NCBI RefSeq assembly: GCF_030929595.1
Contig: NZ_JAVFVR010000001.1
Span: 930,001-994,000, forward strand
Length of the DNA stretch: 64,000 nt
DNA from: Flavobacterium sp. LHD-85
Lineage (GTDB): Bacteria > Bacteroidota > Bacteroidia > Flavobacteriales > Flavobacteriaceae
Direction: 5' to 3'
Positions 7,136-15,824 of this stretch are shown one piece after another (position 1 is the stretch's first letter; every line of letters begins with the position of its first letter). A model generated the notes under the pieces. It was not told the DNA's origin and ran no database searches. It saw only the letters and a program-made list of their open reading frames with translations. The position numbers and the translations under genes are program-made.

Positions 7136-8788
7136 CTATTTGCCTTTTTTAGCAAAAAGAACTGCTCTTTCCAAAACTTCATCTCTTCCTTGTTGAATTC
7201 CTAAAATCGTTGGTTTCACTTCAATATTAGGAACAATTCCGATTCGTTGAGTTTCTTTCTTATTTGGATAAAAAACACCATAGCAAGTAAATGATGAACC
7301 AAATCCTCTAATGATTTGAAATCTATAATTTGCGCCATCAGCTCCACCCGTCTGACTTCCGATTACTACACAATTAGGAACCGTTTGCAAACTCATGACG
7401 GTAAACTCAGCATGACTTACAGCTTTTTCATTTGTTATAACAATTACTTTTCCTTTATAATAATCTGGATTATTTTTTCCGCACTTCTGAATTCCTTCTC
7501 TCCAATAATAACGCCCAGGGTAATTTACATCTGGATCAAGAAATCTAGCGAATTCTTTCTCTTCAGGATTAAGCCAATCTGCAATTGGGTACATAACCTC
7601 GTGTGGTCGATTTCTATTGTCAAAGATTATTGCATTTGTATTGTTTAATGCCGAAATTAAGGCTGGGACATCTGCTGGATCAAGTTCGTCAAAATCAACA
7701 TAACCAATATTACCCTCCAAAATCTTCCATTTTTCTTTATCAGGAAACTGAATTTTTAAATCTTCGTACACGTATCTATTAATAGACTTTACTGCCGTTT
7801 TTCCGTCTCGAATATACTCGATTTCAAATGAAGGTGTTTTTCCATTAAAAATTGTCCAATATGCATTCTTTAAAACAGATGGTTCGTTAGATCCTTCTAC
7901 ATATTTTCGGTTTTCCTTCAAAACTTCTGCAATAGTCTTCCCCTCTACTTTTGTAATTACGTCACCAATCTTAATATCACTAACTTTTGCCAGAGAATCA
8001 TTTTTCAATGCAACAACAATCGCTTTTTCATCAATAATAGTAACGTCCACAGGAATAAATTTATCACCAAAATAGTCAAACAATTGAGCCATACTAGTCG
8101 CAGCGTGAGTATCATTTAGTTTTACAGAGATTTCGCGCATTGCCAAATTAAAATCCTTTTCAGATTCTGGCGCATAATATCTTGGCAACATTTCATTTAA
8201 TACTTTGTCCCAATTTTCGTCCATTTGATATTTATATGGAAAGAAATATTCGATGTAATTCCAATACCTGAAAAGAGTTAAAATACGTAAGTTTTTATCA
8301 GTCCATTTAAAATCAGCATATTTTACTTCGTTATTAAACTGAAGAGGTACATTTCCTGTATGAAGTTCGAAATTAACATAGTATTGCTTACCCTGAATTC
8401 TATTTTCTTCAATAAACTTTAGTTTTTTGGAAAGTGATTTCGAAAACAATTCTTTATTATTAACCCACGACAAATCGAAGTTTTTATCAAAATATTCTTT
8501 TTTTACAGCAGGTTTTAAAGATTGCTGTTTTTTGATTTCTCCCAAAGAATCAATCCAGTTTTCTATAACAAGAGAAAAAGCTTCAGAAGTCTGAGCCTCT
8601 TCTATTTTTGGCAGGATTTGAAATAATTGTTCATCCCAATTTTTACTGCCATCCGCAACATTCGGATGATAATATTTTAAAAAGCCCCACACTTTGCAGG
8701 TTGCAGCTAGCTTTTGAGTTTCGGTGATTGGTTTTGAAAATGAGTATTGAAATACTAGTAAAAATGCAATGAGTACTGTTTTTTTCAT
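7136..8788 (-). CDS. Secreted S41-family peptidase next to the peptide exporter
   Basis: The 550-residue protein has a signal peptide (MKKTVLIAFLLVFQYSFS), a conserved N-terminal segment LAATCKVWGFLKYYHP, a PDZ-like region around 255-300 (IKIGDVITKVEGK) and a C-terminal S41 protease core. The likely catalytic serine is Ser458 in VSHAEFTVM, followed by GSQTGGADG. It should be a periplasmic or outer-membrane-associated serine protease. The gene is 34 bp after the HlyD gene on the same strand and may be co-transcribed with it. A clear paralogue lies at 34740-36389. A role in the peptide pathway is not established. Confidence 0.88.
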   Translation of the reverse strand: MKKTVLIAFLLVFQYSFSKPITETQKLAATCKVWGFLKYYHPNVADGSKNWDEQLFQILPKIEEAQTSEAFSLVIENWIDSLGEIKKQQSLKPAVKKEYFDKNFDLSWVNNKELFSKSLSKKLKFIEENRIQGKQYYVNFELHTGNVPLQFNNEVKYADFKWTDKNLRILTLFRYWNYIEYFFPYKYQMDENWDKVLNEMLPRYYAPESEKDFNLAMREISVKLNDTHAATSMAQLFDYFGDKFIPVDVTIIDEKAIVVALKNDSLAKVSDIKIGDVITKVEGKTIAEVLKENRKYVEGSNEPSVLKNAYWTIFNGKTPSFEIEYIRDGKTAVKSINRYVYEDLKIQFPDKEKWKILEGNIGYVDFDELDPADVPALISALNNTNAIIFDNRNRPHEVMYPIADWLNPEEKEFARFLDPDVNYPGRYYWREGIQKCGKNNPDYYKGKVIVITNEKAVSHAEFTVMSLQTVPNCVVIGSQTGGADGANYRFQIIRGFGSSFTCYGVFYPNKKETQRIGIVPNIEVKPTILGIQQGRDEVLERAVLFAKKGK

Positions 8789-8822
8789 TAAAATTTGGGG
8801 TTTCGGTTAGTTAGTTAAATGG

Positions 8823-10118
8823 TTAAACTTGTTCAAAAATATTTTTAAACTGATATAAAATTCGTTCAATCAAACGCAGATCTTCGGTTACAATTTCTGC
8901 GCTTCCTTTCATTTCTTGCTGGAAAGCAATCTGTTTATTGTATGATGTTTTCAAACCTTTTGGAAGCGCAACATCTATAAGCAGATTTCCATCTTTATCG
9001 GGCACCAGCGAAATGTTTTTGATTTCTCCTTTCAAAACTCCAAATTCTCTGTCAGGAAAGTTAGCCAGACGGATATTTACGCGTTGTCCTACTTTTATTT
9101 TTCCTGAGTTTAAAGCCGGAGCTTTTACCTTTCCAATAAAACTGTTTTTAGCATCTGGAATTATAGAAAACACATTATCTCCAACATTTATGGTCTGGTT
9201 TTCATTCCAAACCTGCAGAAAAGTTACTTTACCGCTGATGGAAGATTTTAACGCATAAGCCAATTCCCAGTCTTTTATCACTTTTTTTAACTGATAAAAC
9301 GACTGCGAGACACTGCGCCCAAGGTTAACTTCTTCTCTAGTGCTGTTTATCTGCGAATTCTGGCTTGATTTTGTATTATCAATAAGAGAAGACCTTAATT
9401 GAGAAATCGACGATAATAAGCCTCTATAATTTTTTTGCGCCTGAAGAAAACTCAATTTTTTGGCTTCCATTTCCTGAGCAGAAATAATTCCTTTGTTGAA
9501 TAAGGTTTCAAAGCGTGCCACTTCATTTTTCTGAAGTTCCAATTCCCGTTCATTAATTACTTTCTGCTGCTGCAGAATTTCTATTCTTTCGGTTATCTGA
9601 ATTTTCTCAGACTGCTGTGCTCTGCTTTCTACCTGAAAAGGATGCAGGTCTTTATTTAATTCCTGCGCCTGATAGTCTTTTTGGAATTCTGCAAATGCAC
9701 TTTCTATCTCGCCTAATTGCTTGTTTTGCAATAATGCAAAAGGAAATTCTTTTTGAGAATTATTTACATCATATCCGTCAACAATATTTTTAAGCACAAA
9801 AACATCTTTGTAATTAGCTGTATTTTCAATAATAGCCAATATTCTATTTTTAGAAACAAGCGTCTTATTTTTAACCAAAATTGCCTCAATGCGTCCAGAA
9901 GATTTTGATACTATTTTCTCTGGCGGAATATTAGTGGTAATTACGATTTCGGTTTTTATAACATCTGGATATTTGACAAACCAGGAAACAAAAAACAGCA
10001 TGACGATAATAGAAAATATGAGAACAGTTCCCCATCGTATCATCCAATGTGGCACTTTGGTTAGGATATCCTGAACCTCTTCGCTTCTTAACTCAAACGT
10101 ATCGTTGTTTTCTGCCAT
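8823..10118 (-). CDS. HlyD-type membrane fusion protein of a peptide exporter
   Basis: The 431-residue protein has a short cytoplasmic N-terminus, one transmembrane helix at about 28-49, a biotinyl-lipoyl-like strand pair, a long Gln/Glu-rich coiled coil at about 135-265 and a C-terminal beta-barrel region. This is the layout of type I secretion adaptors, which link an inner-membrane ABC exporter to an outer-membrane channel. It begins 2 bp after the exporter gene, so the two are translated together. No TolC-like channel is encoded in this locus; the nearest is in the RND operon at 44.4 kb. Confidence 0.93.
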   Translation of the reverse strand: MAENNDTFELRSEEVQDILTKVPHWMIRWGTVLIFSIIVMLFFVSWFVKYPDVIKTEIVITTNIPPEKIVSKSSGRIEAILVKNKTLVSKNRILAIIENTANYKDVFVLKNIVDGYDVNNSQKEFPFALLQNKQLGEIESAFAEFQKDYQAQELNKDLHPFQVESRAQQSEKIQITERIEILQQQKVINERELELQKNEVARFETLFNKGIISAQEMEAKKLSFLQAQKNYRGLLSSISQLRSSLIDNTKSSQNSQINSTREEVNLGRSVSQSFYQLKKVIKDWELAYALKSSISGKVTFLQVWNENQTINVGDNVFSIIPDAKNSFIGKVKAPALNSGKIKVGQRVNIRLANFPDREFGVLKGEIKNISLVPDKDGNLLIDVALPKGLKTSYNKQIAFQQEMKGSAEIVTEDLRLIERILYQFKNIFEQV

Positions 10119-10120
10119 AA

Positions 10121-12313
10121 TTAATTTCCTAACTGCAATTGGTTTCTAACCAATTCAAAATAATTTCCTTTCTGTTCCACCAATGCCGAATGGTTTCCAA
10201 TTTCAATAATTTTTCCCTTGTCCAAAACCACAATCTGATCCGCGTTCATAACCGTGCTCAACCTATGCGCTATTACAACAACTGTTTTATCCTTAAAAAA
10301 GATGTCTAATTTTTTCATAATCTCCTTTTCATTATTCGCGTCTAGTGCTGAAGTCGCTTCGTCAAAAAATAGGATCTCAGGATTTTTATAAACCGCTCTC
10401 GCAATTAGAAGGCGCTGTTTCTGTCCGGTACTCATTCCTATTCCATCTGCACCGATTTTGGTATTATACCCCAATGGCAGTTCGCTTATATATTGCTTGA
10501 TATTGGCTACATCTGCCGCATAGACCAATCGCTGTTTATCAATTATATCTACTCCAAAAGCAATATTTTTGGCAATGGTGTCGCTAAAAATAAAACCTTC
10601 CTGCATTACGGCACCAATATTAGATCTCCAAGCATTTTGCGTTATATTTTTAAGTTGTGCATTTCCAATTAAGACTTCTCCTTTTTCAGGTTCGTAGAAC
10701 TTTAGAAGCAGTTTCATTAAAGTTGTCTTACCGCTTCCGCTAACTCCTACTATAGCTGTTACTTTATTAGTCGGAATTAAAAGGCTTAAATTATCTAAAA
10801 CAGGAACATCTGATCCTAAATAACGAAAAGTCAGGTTTTTAATTTCGATATCTGCATTTTGCGGCACATCGCTTGTCTGATGAATTTCCTGCTGCAATTC
10901 ATCTTCTTTCTGATGAATTTCTGATAATCTGGCAAGCGAAATTTTAGCATCCTGCCATTCTCTCACAAACTCTATTAACTGGGTAATCGGGCCATTTAAG
11001 TTTCCTACAATTGCACTTATGGCAAGCATCATTCCTAATGTTATAGAACCATCTATCACGAGTTTGGCTGATAGAAAAATGATAAATATATTTTTTAATT
11101 CATTTATGATCGAAGATCCGATTGTCTGTGTCTGTTCTAAAATCAGTCCTTTTATCGAAATCCTGAAAAGTCTTGCCTGAACATACTCCCAACCCCAACG
11201 GTTTTGTTTTTCGGCATTATGAAGCTTGATTTCCTGCATTCCGTTTATAAGCTCCATTACTTTATTCTGTTCGTTTGAAACCTCTGCAAATCGCTTATAA
11301 TCCAGCGCTTCCCTTCTTTTCAAAAACAGAACAATCCAACCAAAATAAAGAACGCTTCCTGCAAAAAAGACTAGAAAAATCTTGAGATTGAAATAGGCCA
11401 AAACAGCGCCCATAACAAACATATTAATTACAGAAAACAGAACATTAAGTGATGATGTGGTCAATATTTTTTCGATTCTCCTATGATCATTTATTCGCTG
11501 CATAATATCTCCAGTCATTCTTACATCGAAAAAAGAGATCGGCAGATTCATTAATTTGATAAAAAAATCTGATATAAGAGAAATATTGATTCTGGTTGAC
11601 AAATGCAGTAAAATCCAACTTCTGACGAGTTCCAAGCCTGTTCTTCCTGCAAAAACAAAGAGCATAGCAAAAAGAATCAGATAGATAAAATGGATGTTCT
11701 GGTTCTGGATTCCAACATCGACAATACTCTGGGTTAAAAAGGGAAAAATTAAATTGAGCAAACTGCTCGCAAAAAGCCCTATAGCAAGCTGAACAAGAAA
11801 TGATTTGTATTGAAATAAATATTGGCTAAGAAATCTAAAACCTAATCCTGAATTTTCCTGTTTATCAAAATCAGATTGAAAAAATTTAGGCGTTGGTTCG
11901 ATCAATAATGCAATTCCCTCTTTTGTTTCATCGTGGGCGTTATTTCCAATCCAAAACTTTACAAATTCTTCTTTATTATATTTTAAAAGACCAAAACCTG
12001 GATCTGAGATATAATATTTCCCTTTTATAATATTATAAAGCACAACATAATGGTCTTTATTCCAGTGCAGAATGCATGGCAGTGGAGCTTCTTCAATTCT
12101 TTTTACAGAGAGTTTAACTCCTAAAGTTCTAAATCCTATTTTTTCGGCGGCATCGCTCAAAAAAAGCAAATTGCTTCCCTCACGAGTTGTTTCGCTAAAA
12201 TCCCTCAACTCCTGAATATTGATCGTTTTACCGTAATATTTAGCAATTATTTTTAAACATGTTGGCCCACAATCTTTATTATCTGCCTGTTTATAATGAG
12301 CGAATTTTTTCAA
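10121..12313 (-). CDS. C39-peptidase ABC exporter for double-glycine leader peptides
   Basis: The 730-residue protein combines all exporter parts. The N-terminal C39 cysteine peptidase has Cys15 in NKDCGPTC, His88 and Asp104. A six-helix membrane domain spans about 165-450. The ATPase domain has Walker A GVSGSGKTT at 523-531, signature MSTGQ at 627-631, Walker B ILFFDE at 647-652 and switch His683. Such proteins cut the leader after a double glycine and export the core peptide. All catalytic residues are present. Candidate substrates are the small genes at 12628, 13085 and 15467-15968. The HlyD adaptor follows directly. A terminator and a structured segment separate it from the upstream peptide genes. 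Confidence 0.96.
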   Translation of the reverse strand: MKKFAHYKQADNKDCGPTCLKIIAKYYGKTINIQELRDFSETTREGSNLLFLSDAAEKIGFRTLGVKLSVKRIEEAPLPCILHWNKDHYVVLYNIIKGKYYISDPGFGLLKYNKEEFVKFWIGNNAHDETKEGIALLIEPTPKFFQSDFDKQENSGLGFRFLSQYLFQYKSFLVQLAIGLFASSLLNLIFPFLTQSIVDVGIQNQNIHFIYLILFAMLFVFAGRTGLELVRSWILLHLSTRINISLISDFFIKLMNLPISFFDVRMTGDIMQRINDHRRIEKILTTSSLNVLFSVINMFVMGAVLAYFNLKIFLVFFAGSVLYFGWIVLFLKRREALDYKRFAEVSNEQNKVMELINGMQEIKLHNAEKQNRWGWEYVQARLFRISIKGLILEQTQTIGSSIINELKNIFIIFLSAKLVIDGSITLGMMLAISAIVGNLNGPITQLIEFVREWQDAKISLARLSEIHQKEDELQQEIHQTSDVPQNADIEIKNLTFRYLGSDVPVLDNLSLLIPTNKVTAIVGVSGSGKTTLMKLLLKFYEPEKGEVLIGNAQLKNITQNAWRSNIGAVMQEGFIFSDTIAKNIAFGVDIIDKQRLVYAADVANIKQYISELPLGYNTKIGADGIGMSTGQKQRLLIARAVYKNPEILFFDEATSALDANNEKEIMKKLDIFFKDKTVVVIAHRLSTVMNADQIVVLDKGKIIEIGNHSALVEQKGNYFELVRNQLQLGN

Positions 12314-12371
12314 TTTATTTTGATTTATTTCCGACCAATTTAAGAAAAAAATTTCTTGTTAATCTATAAAA

Positions 12372-12403
12372 AAAACAGAGAAGACCTAAATCTTCTCTGT
12401 TTT
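12372..12403 (-). terminator. Intrinsic terminator upstream of the exporter gene
   Basis: AAAACAGAGAAGA (12372-12384) pairs perfectly with TCTTCTCTGTTTT (12391-12403). On the minus strand the hairpin is followed by a run of T, so it stops transcripts coming from the peptide genes or the structured RNA before the exporter. Confidence 0.88.
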
Positions 12404-12627
12404 AGTATTTAAAAACAAATTTTGTAGCAACACAATTTCTTTAGGACATGACCGCGGTTACCCTAACCAAATAAATTAACACAGCGGCCAACTCCTAAGA
12501 ATCTCAGTACCAATCATCAATACTGAGAATATGCTCAATGTTCCACGATCGAGCGCCTATACATTCAAAAAAAACATGACTAAATTCTAAATAAGGCTAT
12601 ATCGGTTACTTTTAAAAAAGTTAAAAA
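12404..12627 (-). ncRNA. Candidate structured RNA between peptide gene and exporter
   Basis: This gap has no plausible small peptide but does have nested complementarity. TTCTTTAGGA (12437-12446) pairs with TCCTAAGAA (12493-12501) with one bulge. Inside it GACCGC (12450-12455) pairs with GCGGCC (12484-12489), and GGTTA (12456-12460) pairs with TAACC (12464-12468) around a three-base loop. A separate hairpin pairs TCTCAGTA (12502-12509) with TACTGAGA (12521-12528). One pair in the middle stem is G-U only if the minus strand is transcribed, which fits the terminator at 12372-12403. It could be an independent small RNA or a structured 3' end of the peptide transcript. I do not recognise the family. 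Confidence 0.55.
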
Positions 12628-12819
12628 TCAACAACAAAGACGACTTGAATCACAAATACCCGATGACGTATTTAGCGGACAAGTTTCGCCTAATGGTATT
12701 AAAATGCATCCTGCTTCTAAGGCATAAACCCAGCATTCTGGAATTCCTCCTTTTATGGTTTTCTGCTCACTTCTATTAATGTGCTGAACACCTTCAAGAC
12801 TTAAAATTTTCTTTAACAT
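12628..12819 (-). CDS. Double-glycine leader peptide with six-cysteine core
   Basis: The 63-residue product begins MLKKIL and carries a 25-residue leader ending SEQKTIKGG, with Ile at -12, Glu at -8, Ile at -4 and Gly-Gly at -2/-1. These are the positions read by C39 peptidases. The predicted 38-residue core starts IPECW and contains six cysteines, including a terminal CC, so three disulfides are possible. It lies upstream of the C39 exporter and downstream of the VKOR-thioredoxin gene, both on the same strand. It is probably a secreted bacteriocin-like or signalling peptide; the activity is unknown. Confidence 0.85.
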   Translation of the reverse strand: MLKKILSLEGVQHINRSEQKTIKGGIPECWVYALEAGCILIPLGETCPLNTSSGICDSSRLCC

Positions 12820-12890
12820 ATTAATACCGTATTTTTAGATAGTAAAAGAAAAAAACGCTCTGTTACTATTTAAAGATTAAAATTATCAAG

Positions 12891-13016
12891 CTAATTGTTC
12901 TCGATACCAGCATCAGTACAATTAAATTCTTGCGAATACTCACTGTCCAAGATACTTTTTTGCTCTTTTTTAGTCAGCTTTCTTGTTTCTTTGCTTTTTA
13001 AAATTTTTTCTAACAT
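12891..13016 (-). CDS. 41-aa leader-like peptide lacking a double glycine
   Basis: This small frame runs from ATG 13016-13014 to TAG 12893-12891. It begins MLEKILKSKETRKLTKKEQK, closely matching the leaders of its two neighbours (MLKKIL and MLKNIL starts, EQK at -8 to -6). At the expected cleavage site it has Asp-Ser in place of Gly-Gly. The remaining 18 residues are acidic and contain one cysteine. It may be a decayed copy, a regulator or a non-cleaved partner. Its place between two peptide genes and its leader similarity argue that it is real. Confidence 0.6.
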   Translation of the reverse strand: MLEKILKSKETRKLTKKEQKSILDSEYSQEFNCTDAGIENN

Positions 13017-13084
13017 AACAAGTTATTTACGTTTTTTTGTTAAAGCCTCAAATCTGCAATAACTTGATGCTTAAAAAAATCTTT

Positions 13085-13267
13085 TTAACAGCCTCCAACA
13101 TAATTATTTGGTATGCAGTTCCAGTATGCTGTCACATCTCCAAATTCTGTACATCTTTTAGCTTTAAATCCGTCTTCACAAATTGGAGCATGATCTCCAT
13201 TTATTGTTTTCAATTCATTTGCAGTCAATTCTACTACGCCTTTCAATTTCAAAATATTCTTTAACAT
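13085..13267 (-). CDS. Cys-rich exported peptide with atypical Gly-Asp cleavage site
   Basis: The 60-residue product begins MLKNILKLKG and has a leader ending ELTANELKTINGD. Leu at -12, Glu at -8, Leu at -7 and Ile at -4 fit the C39 leader pattern, but the -1 position is Asp rather than Gly. The predicted core starts HAPICEDG, has 35 residues and four cysteines, and ends VGGC. It lies 71 bp from the VKOR-thioredoxin gene on the same strand, which fits disulfide formation in the mature peptide. Cleavage after Gly-Asp is uncertain. Function is unknown. Confidence 0.78.
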   Translation of the reverse strand: MLKNILKLKGVVELTANELKTINGDHAPICEDGFKAKRCTEFGDVTAYWNCIPNNYVGGC

Positions 13268-13338
13268 GTCTGCAGGTTTTTAAATTTGGGTTAACCATTT
13301 CTATTTTTAACAGTCGAAACTTCTGTTTTTTATTCTTC

Positions 13339-14895
13339 CTATGCTATTTTTTCCAAAACTTGAACTTCCTCTACAAAATCATTTAAGAAATACTTCAATT
13401 CATTCAATTCATATTCATTTGGAAATAGCCTTTCATTTACAATTTTAATTGGTGTATAATTAAAATTGTTCGTAGAGCACCAATCATATTGTTTCTGAAT
13501 TTCCTGATTTATCATCATGCTTACAGAATCAACATTCCATTTTTTAAGCCATTTTTTGTATATCATTCTCTTGATGTACCAATCTGAAATTGCCTCAACC
13601 GTTTTTCCAGGTGTTGTTCTGTTAATGGTCAAAAGTCTTTCTACAACAGCTTTATAAGGATTATCGTTATTTTCTGGATTAATATTAAAAAGAACATTCA
13701 AAAATATTTTGTCCGGAAACTTTAATACTAAATCAAAAGCCTCTTGAAAAGTCTTATAACAGTGTCCGCAACTTGGACTAAGAATTATAGAAAGTCTAAC
13801 TCCTGCATTTTTATTGCCAAATGTCAAACCTCTTAAATCTTCAAATCCTTTTGTATATTTTACTTTTTTAGACAAGAAATTTAATAGCGAGTAATTTCTT
13901 TTAAATTTCTTAAGCTCTTTTAGAGAGTTTTCATTATCAAGCATTTTTCTAATCATTACTTTAACTGCTGCCCAAATTGGAATTAAAAGCAATAAAGAGA
14001 ATACGTAAGGAAAGATTTCATTAAAACTAAAACTCAACGTAAAAAGATCTGACGAAAACCAAACAATGCTTTGCACCAATATTAAAAATGATATTGCAAG
14101 ACACATGATGCACCATTTTTGAATCTCAAATTTTTGAATCCAGATCGAACATACTATTACCGGAATTGCCAATAAACTTAAGAATCCAACAAAAACTGCC
14201 GAACTTAAAGGCTGAACCAATATTGCTATAATGCTTGAGCTAAAGAAAATTAATGGGAAATCTGAAAAACTCAACCATCTATTTGCAATATCATCATTGA
14301 AGCTTATTACTGAATGACAAGAAGAATTAGAACTTAAATTACAAAATTTTGAAATTACGGTGTTTTTAACTCCCCATCTTTCTTGCACAATAAATATACT
14401 TACAATTAGCCCTAAAACCGATGTTACCAAGAACGAAGCGCTAAACCAATCAAAATGATTATAGTAGAAAGATAATCCTGCTACAAGTGCAAGTGGCAGA
14501 AAATATTTTAGCCAGTTGTATTCTATTTTTAGATTATCTCTTGCTACTACATTATTTGGTTCAATGGCAACAATTACTCCATTCCAATCTAAAAGGAATT
14601 TATCGTAAGATAATTTTTGACTTCCTTTTTTTGAGGTTGTAATTCTTACACCGCTTTTAATCTTTTCGACTAATATTAATTCGTCTTTAAAATATGCCAA
14701 AAAGTTAGATGGCAAATCTTCAATCTGTTCTTTCGAAACTCTTACAGCTGCATTCTCTACAGAAAGCAAATCAAACGAGTCTGTAATGGCAAACAAACTC
14801 GGATAATTTGGATGAGACAAAAACAGATCCTTAAACTCATTTTTGATATCTGAGTAGCGGTTGATTTGCAGAAATTTTTGAACCAGTTTTAACAT
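13339..14895 (-). CDS. C39-like/VKOR/thioredoxin fusion, disulfide-forming enzyme
   Basis: The 518-residue protein has three parts. Residues 1-115 resemble a C39 peptidase fold but lack the catalytic Cys (the DCG region is replaced by LSHPNYPSL). Residues 130-315 are a polytopic VKOR domain with the loop cysteines C185 and C193 and the active-site pair C262-IM-C265. Residues 335-518 are a thioredoxin-like domain with C376-GH-C379. VKOR proteins pass electrons from new disulfides to quinone through a thioredoxin partner, so this should oxidise exported peptides at the outer face of the inner membrane. The dead C39 part may bind their leaders; that is inference. It heads the peptide gene group. 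Confidence 0.87.
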   Translation of the reverse strand: MLKLVQKFLQINRYSDIKNEFKDLFLSHPNYPSLFAITDSFDLLSVENAAVRVSKEQIEDLPSNFLAYFKDELILVEKIKSGVRITTSKKGSQKLSYDKFLLDWNGVIVAIEPNNVVARDNLKIEYNWLKYFLPLALVAGLSFYYNHFDWFSASFLVTSVLGLIVSIFIVQERWGVKNTVISKFCNLSSNSSCHSVISFNDDIANRWLSFSDFPLIFFSSSIIAILVQPLSSAVFVGFLSLLAIPVIVCSIWIQKFEIQKWCIMCLAISFLILVQSIVWFSSDLFTLSFSFNEIFPYVFSLLLLIPIWAAVKVMIRKMLDNENSLKELKKFKRNYSLLNFLSKKVKYTKGFEDLRGLTFGNKNAGVRLSIILSPSCGHCYKTFQEAFDLVLKFPDKIFLNVLFNINPENNDNPYKAVVERLLTINRTTPGKTVEAISDWYIKRMIYKKWLKKWNVDSVSMMINQEIQKQYDWCSTNNFNYTPIKIVNERLFPNEYELNELKYFLNDFVEEVQVLEKIA

Positions 14896-15466
14896 CGCTT
14901 TTGATCGTTTTTAAATCATAATTACACTGCAAAGATTGGGGTTTTTATTGATAAAAATCACATAAACACATACATTTTATTAATTATACCACATACAATT
15001 TATAAATTATACCAAGCATAGGTGTCTTTGTAATTTATTGGTTTTCAAATTGTTACACGTTCATTCTTTCAATAAAAAGCTCAGAAAACCCATTTTCGAT
15101 TAACGGTTTTGCTTTTTATCTAGTTTTGAATAGGCAATAATCTAAACATTAAAAAACATGAAAAATAGACGCATAAAAACACATGATTTTTGAATAAAGA
15201 AATCATAAAACAGATTTCTCAAAATGACTCAAAATAGTCAAAATTGAAATCTAAATAACAAAATACACTCCCCAAAAAACGAACCTAAGCAGTACACTTT
15301 TAGCAAAACTAACTTACAAACAAAGCCCATTTCCTACTGCTTTTAAGCCTAAAAAATTCTTACATAAACCATTTTTAATGCTCTTTTTAGCATTTTATAA
15401 AGTTGCATAAAAATATTTATGAAAGATTTATAGTACTAATTTTTTAATTCAAATAATTATCAAATC
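14896..15466. other. 570-bp AT-rich divergent intergenic region
   Basis: This gap separates the minus-strand peptide/exporter genes from the plus-strand tandem peptides, so both promoters must lie here. On the minus strand AATCTTTG (about 14931-14938) is one base off the -7 consensus before the VKOR gene. ATTATACCA occurs twice (about 14984 and 15007) with similar flanks and could be a regulator site. I see no convincing gene in it. Confidence 0.5.
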
Positions 15467-15607
15467 ATGAAAAATAACAAATTAACATTCGAAGATTTCC
15501 TACTAGATACAATTTCTAAAAAAGAACAAAAAACAATTAAAGGAGGAGATGAAGAGCCGCTTCCTGAACCAAATCCAGGAAAAGCAAGTGGTGGTGGAAA
15601 TAACTAA
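15467..15607 (+). CDS. Tandem double-glycine peptide 1 (acidic, Pro/Gly-rich core)
   Basis: This 46-codon gene encodes MKNNKLTFEDFLLDTISKK followed by EQKTIKGG and a predicted 19-residue core DEEPLPEPNPGKASGGGNN. The leader has Ile at -12, Glu at -8 and Ile at -4. Its last eight residues are identical to those of the Cys-rich peptide at 12628-12819, so the same C39 exporter is the likely processor. The core has no cysteine, is acidic at its start and is rich in Pro and Gly, unlike a typical pore-forming bacteriocin. It is the first of three tandem copies. Confidence 0.8.
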   Translation: MKNNKLTFEDFLLDTISKKEQKTIKGGDEEPLPEPNPGKASGGGNN

Positions 15608-15651
15608 ACAGAATTTGAAACATTTAAAAGTAAACCCAAAAAAATCAAATC

Positions 15652-15792
15652 ATGAAAAATAGCAAATTAACATTCGAAGATTTTCTACTAGATACAATTT
15701 CTAGAAAAGAACAAAAAACAATTAAAGGCGGAGACGAAGAGCCACTTCCTGATCCAAACCCAGGAAAGGCAACTGGCGGCGGAAATAATTAA
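15652..15792 (+). CDS. Tandem double-glycine peptide 2
   Basis: This 46-codon copy lies 44 bp after the first. Its leader differs by two residues (MKNSK start, ISRKEQKTIKGG end) and its predicted core is DEEPLPDPNPGKATGGGNN. Many of the nucleotide differences from copy 1 are synonymous, which suggests selection on the protein. The spacer before it repeats almost exactly before copy 3, which points to duplication of the whole unit. Confidence 0.8.
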   Translation: MKNSKLTFEDFLLDTISRKEQKTIKGGDEEPLPDPNPGKATGGGNN

Positions 15793-15824
15793 ACATTTAA
15801 AAGTAAATCCAAAAAAATCAAGTC

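Noticed and set aside
12404..12627. Search for a further small peptide gene in this gap
   Set aside because: Both strands give only very short frames broken by stops; the base-pairing pattern suggests RNA instead.
13037..13264. Plus-strand open frame opposite the Cys-rich peptide gene
   Set aside because: It is antisense to a gene with a clear C39-type leader and has no leader, domain or promoter of its own.
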